Shown: positions 1-7,194 of the stretch, piece by piece | How the letters are laid out: every line of letters starts with the position of its first letter | Numbering within the stretch: the first letter of the stretch is position 1 | Source: JAXIHJ01 sp034189755 | Lineage (GTDB): Bacteria; Planctomycetota; Phycisphaerae; SM23-33 | DNA length: 17,296 nt | NCBI GenBank assembly: GCA_034189755.1 | Contig: JAXIHJ010000132.1 | Coordinates: 1 to 17,296, forward strand | Direction of reading: 5' to 3' | The notes under the pieces: generated by a model | Told to the model about the DNA's origin: nothing | Databases searched by the model: none | The model's input: only the letters and a program-made list of their open reading frames with translations | Translations under genes and position numbers: made by a program

Positions 1-337
1 TGGCGGGTTTGTGCTGCTGTACTTCTGGATGGGGCGCAGCCGCCGCAAGCAGGACGATGTAAAAACCGTAACCGCCAAAGAAGCCGGGTTTCTTCCCGCT
101 AACCGGACCATCCTTCTGTTGCGTTTGGTCCTGGCCTTCTTGCCCGTCGGTTTCGGCGGGTTGGGCGTCGTCGGCGGTTTTAGCGGGTTGGTCGGTCTTG
201 GCGGGTTGACCGGGGTCGGCGGACTTCCACTGCGGTTTTTCAGCTTCAGCCGGCTGGTTCGTCTGGGCATCCACGAAAGTCGCAGCAGCGAGCAGCACGA
301 CCAGCGATATCCCGATAAGGTGTTTGTAAATTCGCAT
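1..337 (-). CDS. Exported/membrane protein of unknown function, partial (possible YajC-position protein)
   Basis: The gene starts with ATG at 337 and is open to the left edge, so only about 112 residues are visible. Residues 1-25 form a typical Sec signal (basic MRIYKH start, hydrophobic core LIGISLVVLLAAA, then VDAQ). Next comes a Pro/Gln/Lys/Asp-rich low-complexity linker containing QPAKTD, QPAKTA and QPAETD units, then a Gly/Phe-rich hydrophobic stretch (GFFGGYGFYIVLLAAAA) that may enter the membrane. A purine-rich AAAGGAAA lies upstream of the ATG. It sits 132 bp downstream of tgt on the same strand, the usual place of yajC. Some planctomycete YajC proteins have a signal peptide and a long linker before the membrane segment, so YajC is possible. 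The YajC-defining charged motif after the membrane helix is not visible in this frame, so no symbol is assigned. Confidence 0.55.
   Translation of the reverse strand, partial: MRIYKHLIGISLVVLLAAATFVDAQTNQPAEAEKPQWKSADPGQPAKTDQPAKTADDAQPAETDGQEGQDQTQQKDGPVSGKKPGFFGGYGFYIVLLAAAAPHPEVQQHKPA
146..208 (-). repeat. Degenerate 18-nt tandem repeat encoding QPAKTD-like units
   Basis: Within the partial exported protein, 18-nt units at 208-191, 190-173 and 163-146 (minus strand) encode QPAKTD, QPAKTA and QPAETD, with a 9-nt DDA spacer between the second and third. This is a flexible, charged linker following the signal peptide, probably expanded by repeat slippage. Confidence 0.6.
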
Positions 338-394
338 GGAGTAATTTCCTTTCTTTTTGTTTGTGCGGCGATATTGCCATTATCTCGGCGCGGC

Positions 395-423
395 ATTGTG
401 CGCGATTCCATCAGGCGGGTCAA
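395..423 (-). promoter_or_regulatory. Candidate sigma-70 promoter for the left-edge gene
   Basis: On the minus strand TTGACC (418-423) is followed after exactly 17 nt by CACAAT (395-400). It lies between the tgt stop and the ATG at 337, giving a leader of roughly 50 nt. The -35 box is good and the -10 box moderate. It would allow the left-edge gene to be transcribed separately from tgt. Confidence 0.4.
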
Positions 424-469
424 ACGAAAAGAACGATACGTCAAGCTGAACGGTTGCCGCCTTGCGCCG

Positions 470-1612
470 CTACGCTTCTTTTTCCGGTTGCGAATACATG
501 GCGGCGGTCCACTTCGGGATCATCGCCTGTAAATTCCCCTCGGCGACGGCCTGGCGGACAGCAGCCATCAGCGACGTAAAAAAGTGGAGGTTGTGCAGGC
601 TGACCAGAATAGGGCCGAGCATCTCACCGGCGAGAAAAAAATGTCGCAGCGCGCCGCGTGAGAAGTTTCGGCAGGTTGTGCAATTGCAGTGCTTGTCCAG
701 GCTGCCGGCGTCGTCGGCCCAGCAGGCGTTGCGGAGCCGAATGCGGCCGGTCCAGGTGAACGCCTGTGCGTTTCGCGCGTTGCGAGTGGGCATGACGCAG
801 TCGAACATATCCACGCCGCGAGCCACGGCGGCGAGAATGTCACGAGGCTCGCCGACGCCCATGAGATATCGCGGCTTGTCCGGCGGCAGCTGCCCATCGA
901 CGTGCTCCAGCACGCCGACGGCGGCCTCGTGGGACTCCCCGACACTCAACCCGCCGATGGCGTAACCGGGCAAATCCATCTCGACCAGCGCAGCGGCGCT
1001 TTCAGCCCGCAAGTCGGGAAAGGTTCCCCCCTGCTGGATGCCGAAAAGCGCCTGATGGCAGCCGGTTGCCGACTGGCGATTGCCGATTGTCCAGGCGTCT
1101 GCGCACCGGACCGCCCAGTCGATGCTTCGGCGCACCGCGGCGGCGACCTGGTCTTTCGAGGCGTCGGCGGAAGGGCACTCGTCCAGTTGCATGATGATGT
1201 CGGCCCCGAGGCGCCGCTGTATGTCAACGGCGATCTGAGGCGTAAGCTCAAGTTCGGCGCCGTCAATGTGCGATTGAAAAGTTACACCATCGTCGTCGAC
1301 CTTTCGAAGATGCGACAGCGAGAAAACCTGGTAGCCCCCGCTGTCGGTCAGAGTAGGGCCGGACCACCCCATGAACTTGTGCAGCCCGCCCAGACGGGCG
1401 ACGGTCTCTGCACCAGGGCGAAGCATCAGGTGATAGGTGTTGGCCAGGACAATCTGCACGCCGGCCGAGCGAAGCTGTTCCGGCGTAACGCCCTTGACGG
1501 TTCCAGCGGTGCCGACCGGCATAAAAACAGGCGTAGCCACCTCACCGTGCGGCGTGCACAAACGCCCCAGCCGGGCCTTGCCTGATCTGTGGGTAACCTC
1601 GAAGCGGAACAT
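470..1612 (-). CDS. tgt: Queuine/preQ1 tRNA-guanine transglycosylase
   Basis: Replaces guanine at the wobble position (G34) of GUN-anticodon tRNAs with preQ1 in queuosine synthesis; cytosolic. ATG at 1612 gives 380 residues, normal for bacterial TGT, and starts MFRFEVTH. An in-frame GTG six codons upstream has no better ribosome site. Visible motifs: DSGGYQVFSL with the catalytic Asp at about 90; GIQQGG; GYAIGGLSVGE; MGVGEP; FDCVMPTRNARN with the second active-site Asp at about 271; and the zinc site C309-x-C311-xx-C314-x25-H340, with exact family spacing. Odd feature: before ALFGIQQGG there is an extra IGNRQSATG stretch encoded by a heptamer tandem repeat. The gene follows a terminator that ends the histidine kinase gene and is the likely head of a tgt-yajC-like order. 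Confidence 0.97.
   Translation of the reverse strand: MFRFEVTHRSGKARLGRLCTPHGEVATPVFMPVGTAGTVKGVTPEQLRSAGVQIVLANTYHLMLRPGAETVARLGGLHKFMGWSGPTLTDSGGYQVFSLSHLRKVDDDGVTFQSHIDGAELELTPQIAVDIQRRLGADIIMQLDECPSADASKDQVAAAVRRSIDWAVRCADAWTIGNRQSATGCHQALFGIQQGGTFPDLRAESAAALVEMDLPGYAIGGLSVGESHEAAVGVLEHVDGQLPPDKPRYLMGVGEPRDILAAVARGVDMFDCVMPTRNARNAQAFTWTGRIRLRNACWADDAGSLDKHCNCTTCRNFSRGALRHFFLAGEMLGPILVSLHNLHFFTSLMAAVRQAVAEGNLQAMIPKWTAAMYSQPEKEA
1061..1088. repeat. Heptanucleotide tandem repeat (GCCGATT-like) inside tgt
   Basis: Four successive 7-mers on the plus strand, GCCGGTT, GCCGACT, GGCGATT and GCCGATT, fill 1061-1088. On the coding (minus) strand they encode the IGNRQSATG-like stretch just before the conserved ALFGIQQGG motif of Tgt. 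Because three 7-nt units equal 21 nt, such an array can be added without breaking the frame. The insert lies where I expect a surface loop. Confidence 0.7.
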
Positions 1613-1668
1613 GGCTGAGAGGATACGCACGCGCGACGCCGCGGGAAAGTCGAATTTCGAAGGTTTGC

Positions 1669-1705
1669 AAAAACGGACCTGGCGGCGTCAGCTTTTGCCG
1701 GTCCG
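1669..1705 (-). terminator. Rho-independent terminator of the histidine kinase gene
   Basis: Read on the minus strand, CGGACC-GGC (1705-1697) pairs with GCC-(A)-GGTCCG (1683-1674). This is a nine-pair stem with one bulged base and a loop of about 13 nt, followed at once by TTTTT (1673-1669). It starts 3 nt after the kinase stop codon, so the kinase transcript should end here and tgt probably has its own promoter. Confidence 0.8.
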
Positions 1706-1707
1706 CT

Positions 1708-3837
1708 TTAGGCTTTTTTCGCGCTGTCCAGAAGCTTGCGAACGGCTGCGGCAAGCTCATCCGGCGTAAAGGGCTTTTGCAGCAGCTCATCATCGTTCCT
1801 TACGCCGCGGCCGGCGTAGGCTTCTGCACTGTAGCCGGAGATGTACAACACCTGCATGTGCGGGCGGACCCCGCGAAGACGATCGACCAGTTCCACTCCG
1901 CTGGTTCCGGGCATAACGACGTCCGTAATCAGTAGGTCGATGGGTTTGGCGTAATGCTCTCCCAATGGCAAGGCCTCCAGGGCGTTTGCCGCCTCCAGGA
2001 CGGTATAGCCACGATCGCGCAACTCGTGAACGATCAGATCACGAAGCGGTTCCTGGTCCTCGACGACAAGGACCGTCTCAGTGCCGCGATACGACATGGC
2101 CGGCGCCAACGGCTTGCTACCTCGGGGCTGTGCCTTGACGCGGGGCAGATATATCTTGAACGTCGTTCCCCGACCGGCCTTGCTTGCCACGTCTATATGC
2201 CCGCCGCTCTGCCTGACGAACCCGTAGACCATCGCAAGCCCCAGCCCCGTGCCTTTGCCCACTTCCTTGGTGGTGAAGAACGGCTCGAAGATTGTCTGGA
2301 GGGTCTGCTTGTCCATTCCCTCGCCGGTGTCGCTAATCGCCAGCATCACGTAAGGCACGGGCTTGGCGTCGGGATATCTACAAAGGTGCTTGATGTCCGG
2401 CTTTATGTTGGCCGTCTTGATAGTAAACTTGCCGCCGTTCGGCATGGCGTCGCGGGCGTTGGTGGCGAGGTTCATAATCGCCTGTTCGACCTGGATCGGG
2501 TCGGCCTTGACGTTTCCAAGCTCGGGTGCGGGTATCACCTTCAACTCGATGTCCTCTCCGATCAGGCGGGCCAGCGGATTGTACATTTGGGAAAGAACTT
2601 CGTTGAGGTTCATCGCCTCAGGCCGAAGCACCTGCTTTCGGCCGAAGGCCAGAAGCTGACTGGTCAGCTTCGCCGCCCGCTCGCCGGCGGTGCGAATCTC
2701 CCCGATTGCCGTCCGTGACTGGTTCGACTTGGGCAGCTTCCCCAACAACAGATCGCAGTAGCCCTTGATGACGGTCAGTTGGTTGTTGAAGTCGTGCGCG
2801 ACGCCTCCGGCCAGTCGCCCGATGGCCTCCATCTTATGCGCATGGCGAAGCTCGGCCTCCAGCTTTTTGTATTCCGTCAGGTCGGTAATGACGGCGAAAC
2901 CGCCCTCGATGTTTCCTTCGCTGTCGAAAATAGGCTGGGCGGAAACCAATGTCGGAATTTGCAGCCCGTCTTTGCTCGTCAAGTTTATTTCATATGTACT
3001 GGTCTGGCCGGCATCGTGTTTGGCGACCTGTTCCCGCAGGATATTTTTGCTTATGCCATCCGTCAAACTCATAACGTCCCGTCCGATCAGCTCCTGCCGC
3101 GAATATCCGAGCATCCTGCAAAGGCTGTCATTAACGTAAGTGATTCGGCCGTCCTTGTCCCTGACCCCCAGCCCCTCGTTCATCGTCTCGACGAGTCGGC
3201 GGTACCGTCGCTCGCTGGCGGTCAATGCCTCTATCGCCTTCTCCCGCTCGGTGATATCCTGCCCAACGGCAAGCAGTCCAATGGTCTTGCCGTCGGCGCC
3301 TTTGATCGCCTTGTCGTACCATCCAATCAATCGCTCGCGCCCGTCCTTGGTGACGATGGGATTCACATTACCTCGCGTTTGGATATCATTTATCGCTTTG
3401 CTAAAAAGATTTCGAATTTTCGCGTGGTCCCTCGCCGGCAGGAAAGTGGTGAACCAATCTTTTCCTTTTACTTCCGCCAGGCGGTAGCCGGAGATCTCTT
3501 CCATGTAGCGGTTGAAGCGCACAATCCGGCCTTTTGCGTCAAGCACCAACACAATGGTCTGCGCCGTCTCAATCAAACCTTCGGCAAGGTCGCGCTCTTC
3601 GCGCAGCGCCTTGGCGGCCCGTCTGCGCTGAGCGGCATAGACAGCCGCAACAAAACCGAAGACGATGAAAAACCCCAAAGAGATAAACCTCGCACATAAT
3701 TGATGAAGGGGCACGTCAAAGAGCAGCGCAGCCCCAAGCGTCTCGCCTTGCCATACGGCCTCAAAGCTTGCTTCCAGGACCCATACAGCTAATCCGGCGA
3801 CAAGGAACAGGATGAACACCTTATGTTCGGTCTTCAC
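1708..3837 (-). CDS. Membrane-bound PAS-PAS hybrid histidine kinase with C-terminal receiver
   Basis: Signal-transducing sensor kinase of 709 residues. Order: membrane helix at 7-23 (FILFLVAGLAVWVLEA), a short external loop of about 25 residues, second helix at 50-69; PAS1 about 85-200, ending in the PAC-like VGQDITERE; PAS2 about 210-325; HisKA phosphoacceptor His348 in GGVAHDFNNQL; HATPase with an N-box (NLATNARDAMPNGG), DTGEGM, FTTKEVGKGTGLGL; and receiver from about 587 with acidic E593/D594, phosphoacceptor Asp639 in LLITDVVMPG, SGY and the conserved Lys in QKPF. The tiny periplasmic loop suggests the signal is sensed by the PAS domains. No separate response regulator is adjacent, so the output partner is unknown. 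Start is GTG at 3837, chosen because it gives the first membrane helix; ribosome site is weak (AAAGGCG). It lies 106 bp after kdsA. Confidence 0.93.
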   Translation of the reverse strand: MKTEHKVFILFLVAGLAVWVLEASFEAVWQGETLGAALLFDVPLHQLCARFISLGFFIVFGFVAAVYAAQRRRAAKALREERDLAEGLIETAQTIVLVLDAKGRIVRFNRYMEEISGYRLAEVKGKDWFTTFLPARDHAKIRNLFSKAINDIQTRGNVNPIVTKDGRERLIGWYDKAIKGADGKTIGLLAVGQDITEREKAIEALTASERRYRRLVETMNEGLGVRDKDGRITYVNDSLCRMLGYSRQELIGRDVMSLTDGISKNILREQVAKHDAGQTSTYEINLTSKDGLQIPTLVSAQPIFDSEGNIEGGFAVITDLTEYKKLEAELRHAHKMEAIGRLAGGVAHDFNNQLTVIKGYCDLLLGKLPKSNQSRTAIGEIRTAGERAAKLTSQLLAFGRKQVLRPEAMNLNEVLSQMYNPLARLIGEDIELKVIPAPELGNVKADPIQVEQAIMNLATNARDAMPNGGKFTIKTANIKPDIKHLCRYPDAKPVPYVMLAISDTGEGMDKQTLQTIFEPFFTTKEVGKGTGLGLAMVYGFVRQSGGHIDVASKAGRGTTFKIYLPRVKAQPRGSKPLAPAMSYRGTETVLVVEDQEPLRDLIVHELRDRGYTVLEAANALEALPLGEHYAKPIDLLITDVVMPGTSGVELVDRLRGVRPHMQVLYISGYSAEAYAGRGVRNDDELLQKPFTPDELAAAVRKLLDSAKKA

Positions 3838-3943
3838 GACTGATTCGCCTTTACTCCGAGGTGCCTATAAGGAGAAGAACCGCATGGCATACCATAAACA
3901 TCACTGGCTCCCAGGCCGTGATGTCGGTCTGGCCATCGTTTGT

Positions 3944-4765
3944 CTAATTATCGCGTCCGGCTGCAAATATAGCAAGGCAGCGGCGGAGAAGAGGTTCCAT
4001 TTCATCGAGAGGCAGTTGGCTGGCTGCGTCGGACTTTGCCTTGTTCGGTTCGGGGTGCGTTTCGATGAACAGCGCGTCGGCCCCGGCGGCTGCCGCCGCT
4101 GCCGCCAGCAGGGGCGCGTATTCGCGGCGCCCGCCGGAGGCCTCGCCAAGTGCGCCAGGCTCCTGAACAGAATGCGTGGCGTCGAAAACCACCGGAGCGA
4201 ACCGGCGCATCTGCGGGATGGCACGGAAATCGGTCACCAGGCGGTTGTAGCCGAAGAACGTACCGCGCTCGGTGAGCATCACATGCTCGCCACCGGCTGA
4301 GCGGACCTTCTCGACCGCCAGTTTCATATCCTGCGGGGCCATGAACTGCCCCTTCTTTATATTGACCGGCCGACCGGACTGCCCGGCGGCCAGAAGCAGG
4401 TCGGTCTGCCGGCACAGAAACGCGGGGATTTGCAGGCAATCGAGCGCGTCGGCGGCCGGGGCGACCTGGCCGACTTCATGCACGTCGCTGAGCACAGGCA
4501 CGCCGAGCTTCTCTCGGACGGTTTTAAGCCAGGTGAGGCCGGTTTCCAGCCCCGGCCCGCGATAACCGGCGGCGCTGGAGCGGTTGGCCTTGTCGTAGCT
4601 GGCCTTAAACACATAGCCGATGTCGAGTTTCTTGCACACCTCGGCCAAGTGTCGGGCCACGGCCAGAGACAGCTCCAGACTCTCAGCCACGCATGGACCG
4701 GCAATCAGCGCCAGGCGACCGGCGCCAATGCGAACGGAACCGACTGTGCAGGTGGAAGTTGCCAT
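3944..4765 (-). CDS. kdsA: 3-deoxy-8-phosphooctulonate (Kdo-8-P) synthase, metal-dependent class
   Basis: Condenses phosphoenolpyruvate and arabinose-5-phosphate to Kdo-8-phosphate, the precursor of the Kdo sugar linking lipid A to the LPS core; cytosolic TIM barrel. 273 residues, normal length. FKASYDKANRSS (KANRSS at 59-64) is diagnostic for KdsA versus DAHP synthase. Cys25 in IAGPC, His198 in FDATHS, Glu235 in FIETHPEPNKAKSD and Asp246 match the four metal ligands of class II (Aquifex-type) KdsA. Enteric class I enzymes have Asn in place of the Cys. An AAAGGAG ribosome site lies 10 nt before ATG 4765. The ATG shares its A with the stop of the upstream lipid kinase (TGATG), so the two are translationally coupled. 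Confidence 0.97.
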   Translation of the reverse strand: MATSTCTVGSVRIGAGRLALIAGPCVAESLELSLAVARHLAEVCKKLDIGYVFKASYDKANRSSAAGYRGPGLETGLTWLKTVREKLGVPVLSDVHEVGQVAPAADALDCLQIPAFLCRQTDLLLAAGQSGRPVNIKKGQFMAPQDMKLAVEKVRSAGGEHVMLTERGTFFGYNRLVTDFRAIPQMRRFAPVVFDATHSVQEPGALGEASGGRREYAPLLAAAAAAAGADALFIETHPEPNKAKSDAASQLPLDEMEPLLRRCLAIFAAGRDN

Positions 4766-5703
4766 CAGGGTTCACTCCTTTCAATTGGCCAGAACTGCCA
4801 GCCGCTGCGCTGGCGTGGGATAATCAGCTTGATGCTCATCGGCAGGACGGAGATATCCAGCGGTGTGGTAGGCCCGACGTCGCCGTCGGTCTGGCTTGGC
4901 ACGGGTCGGTCTGTTTCGATGCGGACGCGCCTCAGCCGACGGTACAGCACGTTGCCCTTCAGCGGATGTCGGCGAAGCAACGTCCAGGCGGCGTGCAACA
5001 GAAGTCGGCTTTGCTGGCGGCAGCTGAAAACCACCAGGTCGAGCAGGCCGTCGTTGTACACCGCGTCGCGGCAGATGCGAAGCCCCACCGCGTAGCGCGA
5101 GATGTTGCCTACGAACGCCAGGCCGAAATCGTCGAAGATGACCTCGCCGTCGGCAACGATGCGCATACGCGGAAAATCATGTTCCCAGAACGTCCGCCAG
5201 ATCGGCCAGAAGTAACTCAGGTGCGAGATGTGCCCGACCCGCCCGGCTGAAAGGCGCCGAACCACCTCACCGTCGAAACCTACGCCGATGATCAGCAGAA
5301 AGTTCCTCCCGTTGATGTGCCCGACGTCACAGTCCACGATGTAGCCGGTCTGGAGAACTTCGACGATCCGTCGCGGAGCAGCCGGGACGTGCAGCTCCTT
5401 GGCCAGGAGGTTCTCCGTACCGGCCGGGCACGCCAGAATCGGTACGCCGGTGCCAGCCAGCCCGTTGGCGACTTCGTTGACGGTACCGTCGCCGCCCCAG
5501 ACGACGACCGCCCCGGCCTGGTCGGCAACCTCCCGGGCGTGCCGGGTGGCATCTTCCGGGGCGGCGGTGGTGTATTCGACCGTGTCGAACCCCGCCAGGC
5601 CAAGCTCGGCACGAAGGTCGGCCAGAACATGGTGATGGCTGCCGTAACCGCTGTGCGGGTTAATAATCACGTGAATCGGCCGGGTCTTGTCGATTCTGCT
5701 CAT
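4765..5703 (-). CDS. Diacylglycerol kinase-family lipid kinase (YegS/DgkB-like)
   Basis: Likely phosphorylates a lipid alcohol such as diacylglycerol or a related lipid using ATP. About 312 residues from ATG 5703 (MSRIDKTRPIHVIINPHSG). The open frame extends 77 codons further upstream into the divergent promoter region, but family similarity starts here and GAGAAGG precedes this ATG. Motifs: NPHSG at 15-19 (nucleotide-binding start of the DAGK catalytic domain), GGDGTVNEV at 70-78, PAGTENLLA at 93-101 (usually GTxNDxA; here Glu-Asn), GVGFDGEVV, and a C-terminal beta-rich part. No membrane helix, so probably a peripheral membrane enzyme. It is the first gene of a coupled pair with kdsA, suggesting a role in envelope lipid metabolism. 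The exact substrate cannot be told from sequence. Confidence 0.9.
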   Translation of the reverse strand: MSRIDKTRPIHVIINPHSGYGSHHHVLADLRAELGLAGFDTVEYTTAAPEDATRHAREVADQAGAVVVWGGDGTVNEVANGLAGTGVPILACPAGTENLLAKELHVPAAPRRIVEVLQTGYIVDCDVGHINGRNFLLIIGVGFDGEVVRRLSAGRVGHISHLSYFWPIWRTFWEHDFPRMRIVADGEVIFDDFGLAFVGNISRYAVGLRICRDAVYNDGLLDLVVFSCRQQSRLLLHAAWTLLRRHPLKGNVLYRRLRRVRIETDRPVPSQTDGDVGPTTPLDISVLPMSIKLIIPRQRSGWQFWPIERSEP

Positions 5704-5733
5704 GCGCCTTCTCATGCAGCGGCAGCAGAGGGT

Positions 5734-5761
5734 TTGAAGTTTCGCGCCCATCATATATAAT
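5734..5761 (+). promoter_or_regulatory. Candidate promoter for the TPR/alpha-CTD gene
   Basis: TTGAAG (5734-5739) is followed after 16 nt by a perfect TATAAT (5756-5761), about 70 nt before the start codon at 5833. The -10 box overlaps, on the opposite strand, the candidate -10 of the divergent lipid kinase promoter. Confidence 0.55.
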
Positions 5762-5785
5762 ACCCGATCTGCCGGACAAGGCCAA
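5757..5785 (-). promoter_or_regulatory. Candidate divergent promoter for lipid kinase-kdsA
   Basis: Minus strand: TTGGCC (5780-5785), 17-nt spacer, TATTAT (5757-5762), placing transcription start about 45 nt before ATG 5703. Its -10 overlaps the -10 of the plus-strand promoter. Confidence 0.4.
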
Positions 5786-5832
5786 TTGCCGCTGGCTGAG
5801 TTCTTTTTACAACGATGTCGCGGGAGATCAAA

Positions 5833-7167
5833 ATGGAACAGGTGGAACAACAGACCCTTGAGACGATTGTTCAAAAGGAAGCGTGGACGGTTGACGATCA
5901 CAGCGCGCTGCTGAAACAGCTTTTCAGGACCCACGACGCGCCGCGAAAGTTCAGGAAAATTCTGGCGGGTATGGAAGCCGGCTGCACCGACCTCCGAGGC
6001 TCCTCAGCCCTGAAAATCGGCATCGCGCGGTATATGCTTTGCCGGTTTGACGAGGCACTGGAGGCGCTGAACAACGCGACCGACAACAAGCACCGGCGAT
6101 TTTTCCAGGGCTTGTGTTATAAGCATCTCCGCCGGTACGACTTCGCAACGGAGGAGTTTGAGCGCGCTCGGGATCGCGGCTGGGAAGACACGGAAGTTGA
6201 AGTGCATTTGATCGAGATGAAGGCGCTTTCCGGCAAACCGGACGAAGCGGCAAAAGCTCTCGCCAAGGCCAAGGGTAAAATCGGCAAGACGGCCGATTTT
6301 CATTACCTTCAGGGGCTGGTCCGGGAGCTTTCCGGCGACGGTAATCCGGCCGAAGCCTATGAACAAGCCAGGTCCATCGACGAGGCACACCTCGGCGCGA
6401 CCTTCCGCCTGGCTTACTATTACGACTTGCACGGCGAGGAAGACCAGGCTGTTGAGCTGTACCGCCAATGCATTTCGCGCCCGCCGGTTCACGCCAACGC
6501 GCTGCTTAACCTGGCGATCCTGTATGAAGACGCCGGCAAGTACGACAAGGCCATAGCCTGCCTGCGGCGGATACTCACCAGCAATCCGCGCCACGCCCGG
6601 GCCAGACTGTTTCTTAAAGACGCCGATGCAGCTCAGACTATGTATTATGACGAGGACCAGGCCAGGCGGATTGCACACCGAAACGCCGTGCTGGACATCC
6701 CGGTTACGGACTTTGAGCTTTCGGTAAGAGCGAGAAACTGCCTAAAGAAAATGAACATTCGCACGCTTGGCGACCTGGTGCGGACGACCGAATCGGAGTT
6801 GCTGGGTTACAAGAACTTCGGCGAGACCTCCTTGCGGGAAATCAAGGAGATGCTCACCTCCAAGGCTCTGCATCTGGGGCAGGCGTTGGAGCAGGAAGAT
6901 GAATTTCTTACCCCTGCGCTGGCGCCTTCGCCTCAGGATGAACAAGGGGGCATCCTGTCCACCCCGATAGGCCAATTGGGCGTCTCAGTACGAGTTCGCA
7001 GGGCGTTGGAGACCCTCGATATTCAAACGCTGGGCGATTTGGCCGCCAAGACTGAGGCCGAACTGATGGCTTGCAAAAACTTCGGCCAGACCAGCCTGAA
7101 CGAAGTTCGCCAACGCCTGGGAGAGCACGGCCTGCAGCTTCGGGAAGCTAAGAGCCTGTCCCAGTAG
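5833..7167 (+). CDS. TPR protein with two C-terminal RNA polymerase alpha-CTD-like modules
   Basis: A soluble protein of 444 residues with no signal or membrane helix. ATG 5833 is chosen because GGGAG lies 7 nt upstream; an ATG at 5815, six codons earlier, has no ribosome site. About residues 55-265 are tandem TPR helices (for example ALLNLAILYEDAGKYDKAIACLRRIL). Residues about 287-349 and 375-437 are two copies of the alpha-CTD helix-hairpin-helix fold. Module 1 (SVRARNCLKK..NFGETSL) keeps the E. coli alpha-CTD DNA-contact residues R265, N268, C269, K271, G296 and S299, with K298 changed to Thr. Module 2 (SVRVRRALET..NFGQTSL) keeps R265, G296 and S299 but has Arg and Ala at 268 and 269. It lacks the alpha N-terminal dimerisation domain, so it is not RpoA. 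Known as a recurrent architecture in planctomycete genomes, but function is not established to my knowledge. A role in binding UP-like DNA or sigma/activators is inference. The SpoIID-like gene follows after 27 bp. Confidence 0.9.
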   Translation: MEQVEQQTLETIVQKEAWTVDDHSALLKQLFRTHDAPRKFRKILAGMEAGCTDLRGSSALKIGIARYMLCRFDEALEALNNATDNKHRRFFQGLCYKHLRRYDFATEEFERARDRGWEDTEVEVHLIEMKALSGKPDEAAKALAKAKGKIGKTADFHYLQGLVRELSGDGNPAEAYEQARSIDEAHLGATFRLAYYYDLHGEEDQAVELYRQCISRPPVHANALLNLAILYEDAGKYDKAIACLRRILTSNPRHARARLFLKDADAAQTMYYDEDQARRIAHRNAVLDIPVTDFELSVRARNCLKKMNIRTLGDLVRTTESELLGYKNFGETSLREIKEMLTSKALHLGQALEQEDEFLTPALAPSPQDEQGGILSTPIGQLGVSVRVRRALETLDIQTLGDLAAKTEAELMACKNFGQTSLNEVRQRLGEHGLQLREAKSLSQ

Positions 7168-7194
7168 GTACAGCACCGCCGCATTGCGATAAGC

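Noticed and set aside
2..100. Plus-strand reading at the left edge resembling the YajC membrane-exit motif (VLLYFWMGRSRRKQDD).
   Set aside because: It continues as hydrophobic antisense of the QPAKTD repeats, has no YajC core domain after it, and lies opposite a minus-strand gene with a signal peptide, ribosome site and promoter.
689..1585. Long plus-strand open frame across tgt.
   Set aside because: Exact antisense shadow of a fully recognisable Tgt with all catalytic motifs; no similarity or ribosome site of its own.
2779..3699. Plus-strand open frame of 306 codons across the histidine kinase.
   Set aside because: Antisense to the PAS domains of a clear kinase; no recognisable domain.
3901..3921. 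Hairpin TCAC(T)GGC/GCCGTGA between kdsA and the kinase gene as a kdsA terminator.
   Set aside because: Stem is short with a bulge and has no T-run on either strand, so it is not supported as a terminator.
6004..6678. Minus-strand open frame of 224 codons across the TPR region.
   Set aside because: Antisense shadow of the TPR/alpha-CTD gene caused by high GC codon use.
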